Below are positions 32,702 to 40,992 of a stretch of 64,000 bases of DNA, piece after piece. Source of the stretch: CAZYBU01 sp964645775 (GTDB lineage: Bacteria > Spirochaetota > UBA4802 > UBA5550); assembly GCA_964645775.1 (NCBI GenBank), contig CAZYBU010000001.1, forward strand, positions 186,001-250,000, written 5' to 3'. The translations under genes were made by a program, and so were the position numbers. The first letter of the stretch is position 1. Each line of letters starts with the position of its first letter. The notes beneath the pieces are model-generated. The model did not search any database, was not told the DNA's origin, and was given only the letters and a program-made list of their open reading frames with translations.

Positions 32702-35192
32702 CCGTGAAATAGGCTATAAGTTCGGAAAGCTGTTCCGATTTGCTCTGAATGTCCCTTGTAAAACCGGCCAGGTCATTCGATCCATCGGAAACATGCTGGG
32801 CCGCCAGGTTAATTCGTTCCACGGCCTTGTATATCTCATGGTTCGAAAGAGCCTGTTCGTTCATGGCCCGGGAGATAAACTCTGACATTTCCTTTACCCT
32901 GCGGGTATCCTCCAGAACACTGGAGCTTTCTTCGTCCTGTTCCGCTGCGGAATGTCCGATGCTGTGAACCAGTTCCGAGGTTTTTCTCACATTGTCAATG
33001 ATCGTCTGGAGGGATTGCGAAGCGGAATCTACAATCTGAAGTCCGCTTTTGACCTCGTTTCTTCCTGTGGACACCAGATCGGTTATGTTCCTGGCTGCCC
33101 CCGAGGTTTCGTCCGCCAGCTTGCTGATCTCATCCGCCACAACAGCGAATCCTCTTCCGTGTTCACCCGCCCGCGCGGCTTCGATGGATGCGTTCAGGGC
33201 CAGGAGGTTTACCTGGTCGGATATATCACTTATTCTTGTTACGAATTCGGAGATGCGGGAAGTGCTGGTGTCTATCCGGTTCATGCCCTGGATGACATTA
33301 TTCATCAACTCGTTTCCTCTTTCAGCTTCGCCGCTTGTTTCATCCGCCATGGACAGGGCCTCCCTGGAATAATTCGTGACTTCCTTAACCTTCTCCTTAA
33401 GATGGTTCATTGACTCAAAGGATATACGGGTTGCTTCATCCTGCTCCCTGGAACTCTGTTCCACTGACTCGATGGAGGAGAGAGTCTCCTCCAGGCTTGC
33501 GGATGTCTCTTCCACGGAAGCCGCCTGTTCGCCCGCGTTATCTGAAAGGTTCTGGCTGGTTTTCGTCAGGATGAGGGCGGAATCGTTAAGCTGACTTACC
33601 AGTTCCTGGATGGTAAGTATAATCTCGTTCATGCGGACGAGGAGAGCCTCCAGATTTCTCATGATCTCGCCGAACTCGTCCGGGATATAGGTGTTCGCCT
33701 CAATGGTCAGGTCTCCGTCCGAGAATTTTTGGAATACGCGGACGGTTCTTCGCACCGGGTCTCCTATCTGGCGGGCGATCTCCCGTATGATAAAAGAACT
33801 CACAATGACGATAAAGAAGAAAGTTATGGAAAGACGTATCAGGATGTTGTTGATCGCCTCATAGTAGCGGCCGTGGTTTTTGAAGAGGATAAGGTTCTTG
33901 TCATAGAGGGGAAGATGGTACCGGAGGGAGACCATTTTTTCCCCGTTGAAGGTAACTTCCAGGGGTTTGAGTTCCTCGAGTCGGTGCAGGTCATTGATGT
34001 TGCTGAACCCGTCCTGGGTATCGGCTATCTCCCTCCCCAGAACTTTGCCCTGGTACCCGGTTCTGTTATGAAAGAGGATGATACCGTCATCTTCGGTAAC
34101 CATGTAATTCGCGAGCTCCGTCGAGGATTCAATGGTTTTCCGTATCAGGGAGGGATCAACTGACGCCCCCACTACGCCGGTCACGCCTCCGTTCTGCAGG
34201 ATGGGGGCAGCCATGATGATGGAAGGTTTGCTGTCCGCTATGCACTCCGTTATCTTCGAAATAACCGGTTTCCCGGTTTCCAGAACACGACGGAAATATT
34301 TCTTGCCGGAAATGTTCAAAGCTTTGCCGGTTCCCGTAAATCCTGATCCTCTTCTGTCCACGATATAATGGACTCCCGTATCTTCACTGAGATGTTCCTT
34401 CATGCGTTCCAGGTAGGGTTTCAGGTTGTCGTAGGTCAGTTCATCTTCCTGGATGACGACACCCGCCATGGCTATCTCTGAAAGGGTTTTTTGTAATCGC
34501 GCGTCAATAGCGGAACCGGTTTTCAGGGTGGTCTCTCTCAGTATTTTGGCCTGGGAGTCGTTGACATTACCCTCGATAAGCTTATATATTCCCAGGTTGG
34601 TGATGTTCAGCAGCATCAGGATGGTTGATATCAGGGGAATATAGAGTTTATAGAACACCGAGAGGGGTTTGTACTGGATGACACGGTTCGTTGGATAGAG
34701 AGATATTTTACAGTAATAGTAAAAGGCCCAGGTTATGACCAGGGCCGGAACCTCACCGAGAATCAGGAGGAACAGAGTCTGATGATAGGAAAGGGTAACC
34801 CCTCTCAGGTGGGCCATCAAAATGGCCAGAAAGGTTCCTGTGACAAAACCGATAAAGATGGTAAGGGATGCCCGGAAAGGGTATTTGTTTATAAAGTTTT
34901 GAAAAGCTTCGAGGTTAAGTGATTCAGGGTCATTACGGCACTGATCGAGGTATCTTTTAAGTTTACGGTTAATGAGAAGAAAGGCAACCGTGGAAGAGGG
35001 AATAATGGGAATACACAGCAGGATGACGATAAGGGCGATGGCCATGAAGTTTTCCAGGCCGATGGTGAAGGAGACGATAAGCAGAAAGATCATCGGATAG
35101 ATGATGTAAAAGGCCAGGAAGAGACTGAGGATTCGCTTCGGCGCTGTGGAGACATCCTGATTATAGGATATTCGGGTGATATCAAATTTCAT
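32679..35192 (-). CDS. Methyl-accepting chemotaxis protein with Cache sensor
   Basis: 837 residues. An unusually long hydrophobic N terminus (about five membrane segments before residue 205) precedes a periplasmic dCache-type domain (about 215-445, with VHYIVDRRGSGF and GVTGVVGASVDPSLI). Then a transmembrane helix, HAMP (DPVRRTVRVFQKFSDGDLTI), coiled coil and the signalling tip QVNLLALNASIEAARAGEHGR. dCache domains often bind amino acids or other small molecules. Tail-to-tail overlap of 23 bp with the antiporter gene. Upstream, an AT-rich hairpin ends the pepF transcript. Confidence 0.92.
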   Translation of the reverse strand: MKFDITRISYNQDVSTAPKRILSLFLAFYIIYPMIFLLIVSFTIGLENFMAIALIVILLCIPIIPSSTVAFLLINRKLKRYLDQCRNDPESLNLEAFQNFINKYPFRASLTIFIGFVTGTFLAILMAHLRGVTLSYHQTLFLLILGEVPALVITWAFYYYCKISLYPTNRVIQYKPLSVFYKLYIPLISTILMLLNITNLGIYKLIEGNVNDSQAKILRETTLKTGSAIDARLQKTLSEIAMAGVVIQEDELTYDNLKPYLERMKEHLSEDTGVHYIVDRRGSGFTGTGKALNISGKKYFRRVLETGKPVISKITECIADSKPSIIMAAPILQNGGVTGVVGASVDPSLIRKTIESSTELANYMVTEDDGIILFHNRTGYQGKVLGREIADTQDGFSNINDLHRLEELKPLEVTFNGEKMVSLRYHLPLYDKNLILFKNHGRYYEAINNILIRLSITFFFIVIVSSFIIREIARQIGDPVRRTVRVFQKFSDGDLTIEANTYIPDEFGEIMRNLEALLVRMNEIILTIQELVSQLNDSALILTKTSQNLSDNAGEQAASVEETSASLEETLSSIESVEQSSREQDEATRISFESMNHLKEKVKEVTNYSREALSMADETSGEAERGNELMNNVIQGMNRIDTSTSRISEFVTRISDISDQVNLLALNASIEAARAGEHGRGFAVVADEISKLADETSGAARNITDLVSTGRNEVKSGLQIVDSASQSLQTIIDNVRKTSELVHSIGHSAAEQDEESSSVLEDTRRVKEMSEFISRAMNEQALSNHEIYKAVERINLAAQHVSDGSNDLAGFTRDIQSKSEQLSELIAYFTVRASEED

Positions 35193-35284
35193 CTCTGTAC
35201 CGTTCCTTTCAGTTTAATGAGTACAGAAATCGCTAAATTGCGAAACGTCAAGTTATATTACCTGATACGGGAACGTATACTTCA

Positions 35285-35317
35285 CAAAAAATAGAGTGTG
35301 CATATATAATATGCACA
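35285..35317 (-). terminator. AT-rich hairpin terminator after pepF
   Basis: TGTGCATAT (35297-35305) and ATATGCACA (35309-35317) form a 9-bp stem with a three-base loop. On the minus strand it is followed by CTCTA and then a T run (complement of 35285-35291), in the right place to end pepF. Confidence 0.6.
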
Positions 35318-35345
35318 TTACGTACAGATATGTACTAATATATTC

Positions 35346-37154
35346 TCATACTTTGAGGGAACGGGCGAGTTTTTCAATGGAATCGGAGAAGTAGGCCAAA
35401 GTTTCCCGGACAGGTTCCGGCCGATTCATGTCCACTCCCGCCACCTTCAGCTCATCAATGGGAAACATGCTTCCACCCAGTTTCAGAAAGGACCGATAGT
35501 TATCGGTAGCCCCCGGCTCTCCGGCCAGGACCTTTCGGGCAAGGGCCGTGGCGGCGGATATGCCGGTGGAATACTTGTAAACGTAGAAGGCGGAATAGAA
35601 GTGGGGAATTCTTAGATACTCCAGTTCCAGGGACTCGTCAATAATGAGGGAGTCACCAAAATAGTCTGAGAGAAGCTCCGCGTAGATATCGGTCATGGAC
35701 TGCAGAGTGAGGGCCTCGTTGTTCTCCAGACGTTCGTGGCTCTTCAGCTCAAACTCGGCAAACATGGTCTGCCTGTGAAGGGTGGCCCTCAGGTTGTCGA
35801 TCTCCCGGTTTAAAATGAACTTTTTCATGGCCGGGTCCTGGTCATATTCGGAGAGGAGATAATCACTTAACAGTATCTCGTTGAAGGTGGAGGCCACTTC
35901 TGCCACAAAGATGGTATAATCGTGGGTGGCGTAGGGCTGGTTCTTTATGGAAGACCATGAGTGCATGGAATGGCCCGCTTCATGCATCAGGGTATAGAGG
36001 CTGTTGATGTTGTTATCCTCGTAGTTCATCAGTATGTAAGGAGGAGAATCGTAGCATCCTGAGGAGTAGGCTCCGCTCCTTTTACCCTTGTTCTCATAGC
36101 GGTCGACCCATCCTCCGAGGAGGCCGTCTCTCAGGGTCGAGCTATATTCCTCTCCCAGGGGAGACAGGGCTTTCACGCATGTATCCACGGCGTTCTCATA
36201 TGTCATATGAAAGTCTACGTCTTTTACCAGGGGTACGTAGGTGTCGTAGAAATGAAGTTCATCCAGGCCCAGGGCCCGGCGTCTTAGGTCCATGTACCGG
36301 AAGAGGGGTTCCAGATTCTCACGGACCGTGGATATGAGATTATCGTAGACGCTTTCAGGTACGTTGTCCCCGAAGAGGGCTCTTTGCCGGCAGGTCTTGA
36401 ATCGCCGGGCCCGGGTATAGAAGAGGTCGCTCTTCATGGACTGGGAGAGGGTGGCGGCCAGCGTATTTTTATGATTTTCATAGTTTTCATAGTACTGGAA
36501 GAAGGCCTTACGGCGGAGCCCACGGTCCCGGCTCTGCAGAAAGCTGGAGAAGTTACCATGAGTCAGTTCTATCTCTCTTCCCTTATCGTCCGTCAGGGTG
36601 CCGAAGGTCATGTCCACGTTGTCGAGCTGGCTGAAGATGGCCGAGGGGGCGCCGGAGATATCTCCGGTCATGGACAGGATTTCCTCGGTCTCCAGACCAA
36701 GTGTATGAGGACGATACCGCAGGATCTGGTCCAGTTGGAACCGGATCGGCTCGGTATCAGGATGGTCGTAGATCTTCTTCATCATATCGTCCGGGATGGC
36801 CTGTATCTCCGGCGTCATGTAACTCTGCTTCTCCGAGAATCGGATGTGAAGGTTCCGCACCCTCTGGTACATGGCAAGGTACTCCTGGTTCGACTGGTCC
36901 TCATCGTTCTTCAGATGAGCGTAAGTGAAAAGCTTCTCCAGGGTACGGGATGCGTTCAGGAGGAAGTTGTAGGCTTCAAGGAATATTTCGGGAGACTCTC
37001 CCAGTCGTCCCCTGTAGTTATCAAAGCGGTCCAGATTATCCCAGAGTTGTTTATAATCATCTTCCCAGAGGCTCTCTTCGGTGTAGATGGGCGTGAGGTC
37101 CCAGCGGTCTTCGGGGGCTATCTCGGATCGTTTCGGCAGGGTACGGGTTTCCAT
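35346..37154 (-). CDS. pepF: Oligoendopeptidase F (M3 family)
   Basis: Cytoplasmic zinc metallopeptidase that cuts peptides of roughly 7-17 residues. 602 residues from ATG 37154, which follows AGGTGAT; a GTG three codons upstream is less likely. The zinc motif is H391-E-A-G-H395 in LMHEAGHSMHSW, with a downstream glutamate in FVAEVASTFNEILL. N-terminal PepF_N domain about 15-200. One copy of the CCGATAGTTATCGG palindrome lies inside the gene (35493-35506), where it encodes TDNYR without altering the length expected for the family. Own promoter at 37182-37211. Confidence 0.95.
   Translation of the reverse strand: METRTLPKRSEIAPEDRWDLTPIYTEESLWEDDYKQLWDNLDRFDNYRGRLGESPEIFLEAYNFLLNASRTLEKLFTYAHLKNDEDQSNQEYLAMYQRVRNLHIRFSEKQSYMTPEIQAIPDDMMKKIYDHPDTEPIRFQLDQILRYRPHTLGLETEEILSMTGDISGAPSAIFSQLDNVDMTFGTLTDDKGREIELTHGNFSSFLQSRDRGLRRKAFFQYYENYENHKNTLAATLSQSMKSDLFYTRARRFKTCRQRALFGDNVPESVYDNLISTVRENLEPLFRYMDLRRRALGLDELHFYDTYVPLVKDVDFHMTYENAVDTCVKALSPLGEEYSSTLRDGLLGGWVDRYENKGKRSGAYSSGCYDSPPYILMNYEDNNINSLYTLMHEAGHSMHSWSSIKNQPYATHDYTIFVAEVASTFNEILLSDYLLSEYDQDPAMKKFILNREIDNLRATLHRQTMFAEFELKSHERLENNEALTLQSMTDIYAELLSDYFGDSLIIDESLELEYLRIPHFYSAFYVYKYSTGISAATALARKVLAGEPGATDNYRSFLKLGGSMFPIDELKVAGVDMNRPEPVRETLAYFSDSIEKLARSLKV
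35493..35506 (+). repeat. CCGATAGTTATCGG element, copy 1 (inside pepF)
   Basis: CCGATAGTTATCGGTA. On the coding strand it encodes T-D-N-Y-R. The PepF family has a loop of the same length here, so the motif appears to have arisen in place, not by insertion. Confidence 0.8.
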
Positions 37155-37181
37155 GATTATCACCTGATCTGTAATGGTTTT

Positions 37182-37211
37182 ATTCTTGCACAGAGATGGT
37201 TAACGTGTCAA
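37182..37211 (-). promoter_or_regulatory. pepF promoter
   Basis: On the minus strand, TTGACA (complement of 37206-37211), 18-bp spacer and AAGAAT (complement of 37182-37187). The start codon is about 28 nt downstream of the -10. Confidence 0.5.
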
Positions 37212-37243
37212 GTCAGAGTCATGTATTGTCATGGAGGCAAAAT

Positions 37244-37912
37244 TTGAAAATATATGTTCCCGCCATCCTGCTAACTGCCCTGCTGGCGCCCCTTTTTCTT
37301 ATGGGAAGGGACATCCATCCAGGAAAAGAATATCTGGAGTCGGTCCGGGAAGACAACATCTTCGAAACGCCGGGGCGCGACCAATGGCAGAAACCGTACC
37401 AGGTTCTGGCACTGGCAAGTGATCTCTCCCGCTCCACAGTGGCCGAAATTGGATGCGGAACCGGCTATTTTACCCTCAGGACCCTTCCCCTGGTGAAGAA
37501 GTATATCGCCGTCGACATAAGCCGAAGGTATCTGGACCATGCCCGGGAACGTGTCGAGCGGATAACAGAAAGGTATCCCGCTCTGGCCGGAAAGGTGGAG
37601 TACCGCCTGGCGGAACCGGATGATCCCCGTTTGAACAGGGAAGAAGCCGACCTTATCCTTATCGTTAACACCTATCATCACCTGAGGAATCATGTATCTT
37701 ACTTTAAGAGATTGAAAAGCTCTCTGGCCCGGGGAGGGAAAATCATAATCATTGATTATACCAACGACGAGAACCGGGTCCAGGGTCCTCCACCCTCTCA
37801 CGGACTTTACAGTAAAGCCGAGATTCTTCAAGTGTTGAGGAGTGCAGGATACCGCACCGAAGACCGATCAGGTATCCTGCCCTATCAGAATCTTGTTGTT
37901 GCATATAAGTAA
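37244..37912 (+). CDS. Class I SAM-dependent methyltransferase with N-terminal signal/anchor
   Basis: 222 residues from TTG 37244, which has GGAGG at 37231-37235; ATG 37196 is an alternative with no ribosome-binding site. From TTG the protein starts MKIYVPAILLTALLAPLFLMG, a signal peptide or anchor, unusual for a methyltransferase and suggesting a membrane-bound or exported enzyme. SAM motif I is VAEIGCGTGYFTL, then YIAVDIS (acidic end of strand 2) and DLILIVNTYHHL (motif IV region). Substrate unknown. Followed by three small genes on the same strand. Confidence 0.82.
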   Translation: MKIYVPAILLTALLAPLFLMGRDIHPGKEYLESVREDNIFETPGRDQWQKPYQVLALASDLSRSTVAEIGCGTGYFTLRTLPLVKKYIAVDISRRYLDHARERVERITERYPALAGKVEYRLAEPDDPRLNREEADLILIVNTYHHLRNHVSYFKRLKSSLARGGKIIIIDYTNDENRVQGPPPSHGLYSKAEILQVLRSAGYRTEDRSGILPYQNLVVAYK

Positions 37913-37958
37913 AGTAATTGTTGATTTGACCGATATGATTTTGTAGAGGGGAAACGTC

Positions 37959-38108
37959 ATGGATGAGGGAACAAAGATAGCCGTTCTCTGCCTCTACGGC
38001 ATGATACGGAACCAGTCGAAGATCAACCAGTACCATTGTCTGGAGTCTATTGACCGCGTCTACGGACCGAAGGTTCGAAGGGCTGTGCAGGCCCGGCTCA
38101 TGGACTGA
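37959..38108 (+). CDS. Small protein (49 residues), unknown
   Basis: ATG 37959 with AGAGGGG 6 nt upstream, 49 codons, TGA at 38106. It encodes MDEGTKIAVLCLYGMIRNQS and continues to end VQARLMD; basic, one or two helices, two cysteines. It lies 46 bp after the methyltransferase and 58 bp before the next small gene on the same strand. The good ribosome-binding site and clean spacing favour a real gene; no family recognised. Confidence 0.5.
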   Translation: MDEGTKIAVLCLYGMIRNQSKINQYHCLESIDRVYGPKVRRAVQARLMD

Positions 38109-38166
38109 AAAAGACTTGCCTGCTGGCCTCCGGGCGGTATGGTATTCTCACGCAAAGGAGGATATC

Positions 38167-38349
38167 ATGGCGGAATCAGGATGCGCTGAGTGCGCCCTTC
38201 GGGCCCGGTACGACAATAATTCCAGATCCCTGCTCGGAAGGTTCTGGCGATGGCACATAAATTTCTGTCCCGGCTGGAAGGAGTACTTCGGAGGACTTTC
38301 CGAAGAGGAAAGGAACGAGCTCAGGGCAAAGTATAACCTCAGGAAGTAA
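38167..38349 (+). CDS. Conserved small protein with CxxC and WRWHxNFCPGW motif
   Basis: 60 residues from ATG 38167, behind a near-perfect AAAGGAGGAT. It contains GCAEC near the start, then SLLGRFWRWHINFCPGWKEY and a charged helical tail (LSEEERNELRAKYNLRK). The three cysteines with the histidine could form a metal site. I recall similar small proteins with a SLLGRxWRWH...CPGWK core in anaerobes, without known function. The frame extends upstream to 38050 but that part is not coding-like. Confidence 0.75.
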   Translation: MAESGCAECALRARYDNNSRSLLGRFWRWHINFCPGWKEYFGGLSEEERNELRAKYNLRK

Positions 38350-38359
38350 CAAATCCTTT

Positions 38360-38719
38360 ATGCTCAGAGAAATGAAAGGAGTCAGCCAGAAGGAGCCGGG
38401 GATTTTCCGCCGCTGGTTCGAGGATGATTATTTCGAACTGATTGTCTGGTACCGGGATGGAGAGGAGGACCCTCTGGGGTTCCAGCTTTGCTACGACCGT
38501 TTCGGCCGGGAACACGCCCTGACCTGGAAGGAGGGGAGCGGGTTCACCCACGATTCCGTGGACCAGGGGGAACACCCGGGACAGATGAAGAGTACACCCG
38601 TGCTTATGCAGAACGGCCCCGTTCCTGCTGATGACCTGAAAACGCGGTTTTCGGTTGAGAGTGGCGAAATCGATTCCGCCGTTACTGAGTATGTCATGGA
38701 TCGTTTGAAGATGTTATGA
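38360..38719 (+). CDS. Conserved hypothetical protein
   Basis: 119 residues from ATG 38360 (or ATG 38372), 10 bp after the preceding small gene. The central segment (FEDDYFELIVWYRDGEEDPLGFQLCYDRFGREHALTW, quoted here in two overlapping motifs: YFELIVWYRDG and GFQLCYDR) looks like antiparallel strands; the C terminus is helical. No signal peptide. It ends the methyltransferase-small protein run. Not recognised. Confidence 0.65.
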   Translation: MLREMKGVSQKEPGIFRRWFEDDYFELIVWYRDGEEDPLGFQLCYDRFGREHALTWKEGSGFTHDSVDQGEHPGQMKSTPVLMQNGPVPADDLKTRFSVESGEIDSAVTEYVMDRLKML

Positions 38720-38770
38720 TTCTCTGCTCACTCCTTGTTGGCGGCAGCTCAGTAATTCGCAGATCCATTC

Positions 38771-39652
38771 TTAATGCGCCTGTTGAACGTTTGAACCCAG
38801 ACTCAGAGCGGTTACTGTGAGTAATATCAGTCCCATTCCGAAGATTTGCAGGCCGATAAGGGTTTCTTGTAAAACCACGACGCCGAACAGCGACGCGGTC
38901 ACCGGTTCGATCATTGCCACAATTGAGGCTACTGCCGGCGTGGTGGAGTGCAGGCCAAAGATGTAGAGAATGAACGATAATCCTGCTCCAAGAACTCCCA
39001 GTGTCGCAAAGAGTGGCCAACTCGGTGTGTTCAAAACCGCAACTGTCTGATCGGTATTGCTCGGCAGAATGAGGATGGTTGCGAGTACCCCGAACGCTAT
39101 CACGAGAATCGCCTGGGGGCTACCGTGGGGCGCTGCATGCTTGAACCCAAAAATAAATATCGCATAGGAAATCCCGGAAAGCAGGCCTGCGCCGACGGCG
39201 ATCACCGTGACGCTGCCAGAACCGATTTCATAGATACGTGTGAGCAGCACTATGCCGAGCATTGCCACGGCAATAGCGGTCCATTTAAGCGGAGTTGGAC
39301 GTTCGAGCTTGAGTGCGAAAGACACAAGATAGACGAACACCGGTGCAGAGTACATCAGCGTGGCCGCGACCGCGACACTACCCTCCGCGATGCTCACAAA
39401 ATAAAATGCAAAATTGCCGGCGACGCCGAGACCTGCAATCGACGACCAAAACCACAATCGGCGATTTGCTAATCCACTACCACGTGGATTTAATATTAAC
39501 CAGACGGAAACGAAAACCAGGCCGATTGCGCCCCTGTAGAACGAAACCACGAAAGCGTCCCAACCGTCGGCCATCAAAATGCCACCGATACCGCCGGATA
39601 AACCCCAGCATAGCGCCGCCATTGCTACGAATGCCGTACTTAACTTTACCAC
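38771..39652 (-). CDS. DMT-superfamily (EamA) exporter
   Basis: 293 residues with ten predicted membrane helices in two EamA repeats (about 1-135 and 150-285). Conserved features: ALCWGLSGGIGGI in helix 1, FYRGAIGLVFV, and a second repeat beginning GAGLLSGISYAIFIFG with EPVTASLFGVVVLQE. Such transporters export amino acids or metabolites. Codon choice and surrounding sequence look different from neighbours (more GCG/CCG/ATT usage; judged by eye), and the upstream 400 bp contain gene fragments, so recent acquisition is plausible. Confidence 0.88.
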   Translation of the reverse strand: MVKLSTAFVAMAALCWGLSGGIGGILMADGWDAFVVSFYRGAIGLVFVSVWLILNPRGSGLANRRLWFWSSIAGLGVAGNFAFYFVSIAEGSVAVAATLMYSAPVFVYLVSFALKLERPTPLKWTAIAVAMLGIVLLTRIYEIGSGSVTVIAVGAGLLSGISYAIFIFGFKHAAPHGSPQAILVIAFGVLATILILPSNTDQTVAVLNTPSWPLFATLGVLGAGLSFILYIFGLHSTTPAVASIVAMIEPVTASLFGVVVLQETLIGLQIFGMGLILLTVTALSLGSNVQQAH

Positions 39653-39709
39653 AGTATTTTATTCATGTTAATGAAATTTCCGGCAATGACGGCGGGGAAA
39701 TTCGCGTTA

Positions 39710-39730
39710 TCGGATAATCTACTGCCATCC
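39710..39730 (+). repeat. 21-bp direct repeat, left copy
   Basis: TCGGATAATCTACTGCCATC plus one C, matching 48055-48075 at 20 of 21 positions in the same orientation. Together they bracket 8.3 kb of accessory genes. Confidence 0.6.
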
Positions 39731-39898
39731 GTCCCGATCATGCGGTGTAAAGCAAATTTTACTGGTGGGTAGCGTCTAATTTGATGTAGTTTTATATTAT
39801 TCACCTGACAGTTATCACAAAGATGCGGCCATTTAGTTTATGAAAGGTAATGAAGCTGTTCGCCTGAAGCTATTAACTCATTATCCAATGAGAGAATA

Positions 39899-39982
39899 AT
39901 GACCACTATGAACAATGTATCAAAAATGCTGCCAGAAGAAAACCAGGTTTATGGCAACTGGCCCAGGAAATTGGACATGTGA
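39899..39982 (+). pseudogene. Possible fragment of a GH16-type beta-glucanase
   Basis: A 27-codon frame containing MLPEENQVYGNWPR, like the MLPxxNxYGxWPxSGEIDIME active-site segment of GH16 laminarinases. After WPR the DNA (AGGAAATTGGACATG) still resembles the GEIDIM coding sequence but is disrupted. Short, so chance similarity is possible. Confidence 0.25.
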
Positions 39983-40058
39983 GTAAAACATTCAAAATCC
40001 CGGGTTATTCACGCCGCCACTCCATTGAAAAAGCAGGATACCGGGAACCACGGAAGAG

Positions 40059-40337
40059 GTGGAGAGACTTTTTCCCTTTCCGCTCATGATTCTTCTGGCC
40101 GGACCCATGATCGCGGGGACGGTTATGACAGGCCTTTTCCACGGCAGACCCGGATTCAGAGAGTTCTTCTTCAGGCTCCTCGTATGGAAGGCGGCTCCCC
40201 GATGGTACGGTATAGGCCTCGTGGCCGCTCCTCTTGTTGTCCTCGTTGTTCTTCTTCCCCTTTCCATGCTGTCGAAGGAAAATATTTTCGCTATCTTTAC
40301 CGTGAATGACCGTCTACATTATGGTATCCGGTCCTGA
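40059..40337 (+). pseudogene. N-terminal fragment of a CPBP-family membrane protease
   Basis: A 92-codon frame (GTG 40059) reading LFPFPLMILLAGPMIAGTVM, GLFHGRPGFREFFFRLL, WKAAPRWYGIGLVAAPLV: the first two helices and connecting helix of CPBP (CAAX protease/bacteriocin-processing) proteins. The family's catalytic EExxxR and HxxxN motifs should follow, but the frame ends at 40337 and no continuation is seen. No convincing start or ribosome-binding site. Confidence 0.6.
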
Positions 40338-40413
40338 ACACTCAGGTTCGTTTCTCTCTTAAAAATTTTTTCATATTTCATCTCCCGGTCGTGTACCTTG
40401 TAAAACCATTAAC

Positions 40414-40442
40414 TTGACAAAGGAGGTATATTGGACTATGAT
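40414..40442 (+). promoter_or_regulatory. Near-consensus sigma70 promoter overlapping a gene start
   Basis: TTGACA (40414-40419), exactly 17 bp, TATGAT (40437-40442): the best promoter in the window. It overlaps an AAAGGAGG (40419-40426) and the ATG at 40438, so transcripts begun here (about 40449) would use ATG 40465 behind AGGTGA instead. Confidence 0.75.
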
Positions 40443-40464
40443 TAATCATTCAGGTGAATCATCC

Positions 40465-40911
40465 ATGGAACTGAGAGAAGAAGATCTGTCCCGTATTGGT
40501 GACTATGTGAAGGATCGCCTTCCTGAGTGGCTGGCGTCTATTAACCTGTCGGTTCGTGTCTGGGACCCGGAGTTGAGGGAACGTGTCGTTCGCGTTGAGG
40601 AGGAACTGAAAAACCAGAGGGAACTGATGAAACAGGGCTTCGAGTTCATGGAGAAGCGTTTTGAACAGGTGGACAGGCGTTTTGAACAGGTGGACAGGCG
40701 TTTTGAACAGGTGGACATGCGTTTCGAACAGGTGGAGAAGCGTTTTGAGCAAATGGATAAACGTTTTGAGCAAATAGACAAGCGTTTTGAGCAAATGGAT
40801 AAACGTTTTGAATCCTTTGAAAAAAGGTTCACGAGAATAACGTTTCTGATAACGGCAGGGTTTGCCATGGTTACCGTACTGATTACAGTCTTAAAATTTC
40901 TGATTCCATAA
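40465..40911 (+). CDS. Heptad-repeat coiled-coil protein with C-terminal membrane anchor
   Basis: 148 residues from ATG 40465 (AGGTGA 7 nt before); ATG 40438 would add nine. After a mixed N-terminal region comes a run of eight heptads (RFEQVDR, RFEQMDK and variants) encoded by 21-bp tandem repeats, 40657-40824, then one transmembrane helix (ITFLITAGFAMVTVLITVLKFL) at the very C terminus. Tail-anchored coiled-coil proteins with RFEQVDxRF repeats are frequent in environmental bacteria with no known role. The first three repeat units are nearly identical in DNA, so length may vary between strains. Confidence 0.75.
   Translation: MELREEDLSRIGDYVKDRLPEWLASINLSVRVWDPELRERVVRVEEELKNQRELMKQGFEFMEKRFEQVDRRFEQVDRRFEQVDMRFEQVEKRFEQMDKRFEQIDKRFEQMDKRFESFEKRFTRITFLITAGFAMVTVLITVLKFLIP
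40657..40824 (+). repeat. 21-bp tandem repeat array inside the coiled-coil gene
   Basis: Eight units beginning CGTTTTGAACAGGTGGACAG, becoming more diverged towards the 3' end (Q-M-D and Q-I-D variants, then ESFEK). Each unit encodes one heptad. Confidence 0.85.
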
Positions 40912-40992
40912 TAATTGTTTTGTTTCTATACGTGGTAGAAGGATTCCAGCATGTATCTTGCTGGTAATGATGTTCCAGACCGGGGGCTCTCC

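Larger units (their letters stand above)
39653..40413. other. Gene-poor decayed stretch
   Basis: About 760 bp between the DMT exporter and the coiled-coil gene with no intact gene. It holds the first copy of the 21-bp direct repeat (39710-39730), a short frame reading like part of a GH16 glucanase (39899-39982) and a CPBP-protease fragment (40059-40337). Composition is AT-richer from 39760 to 39990. Confidence 0.6.
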
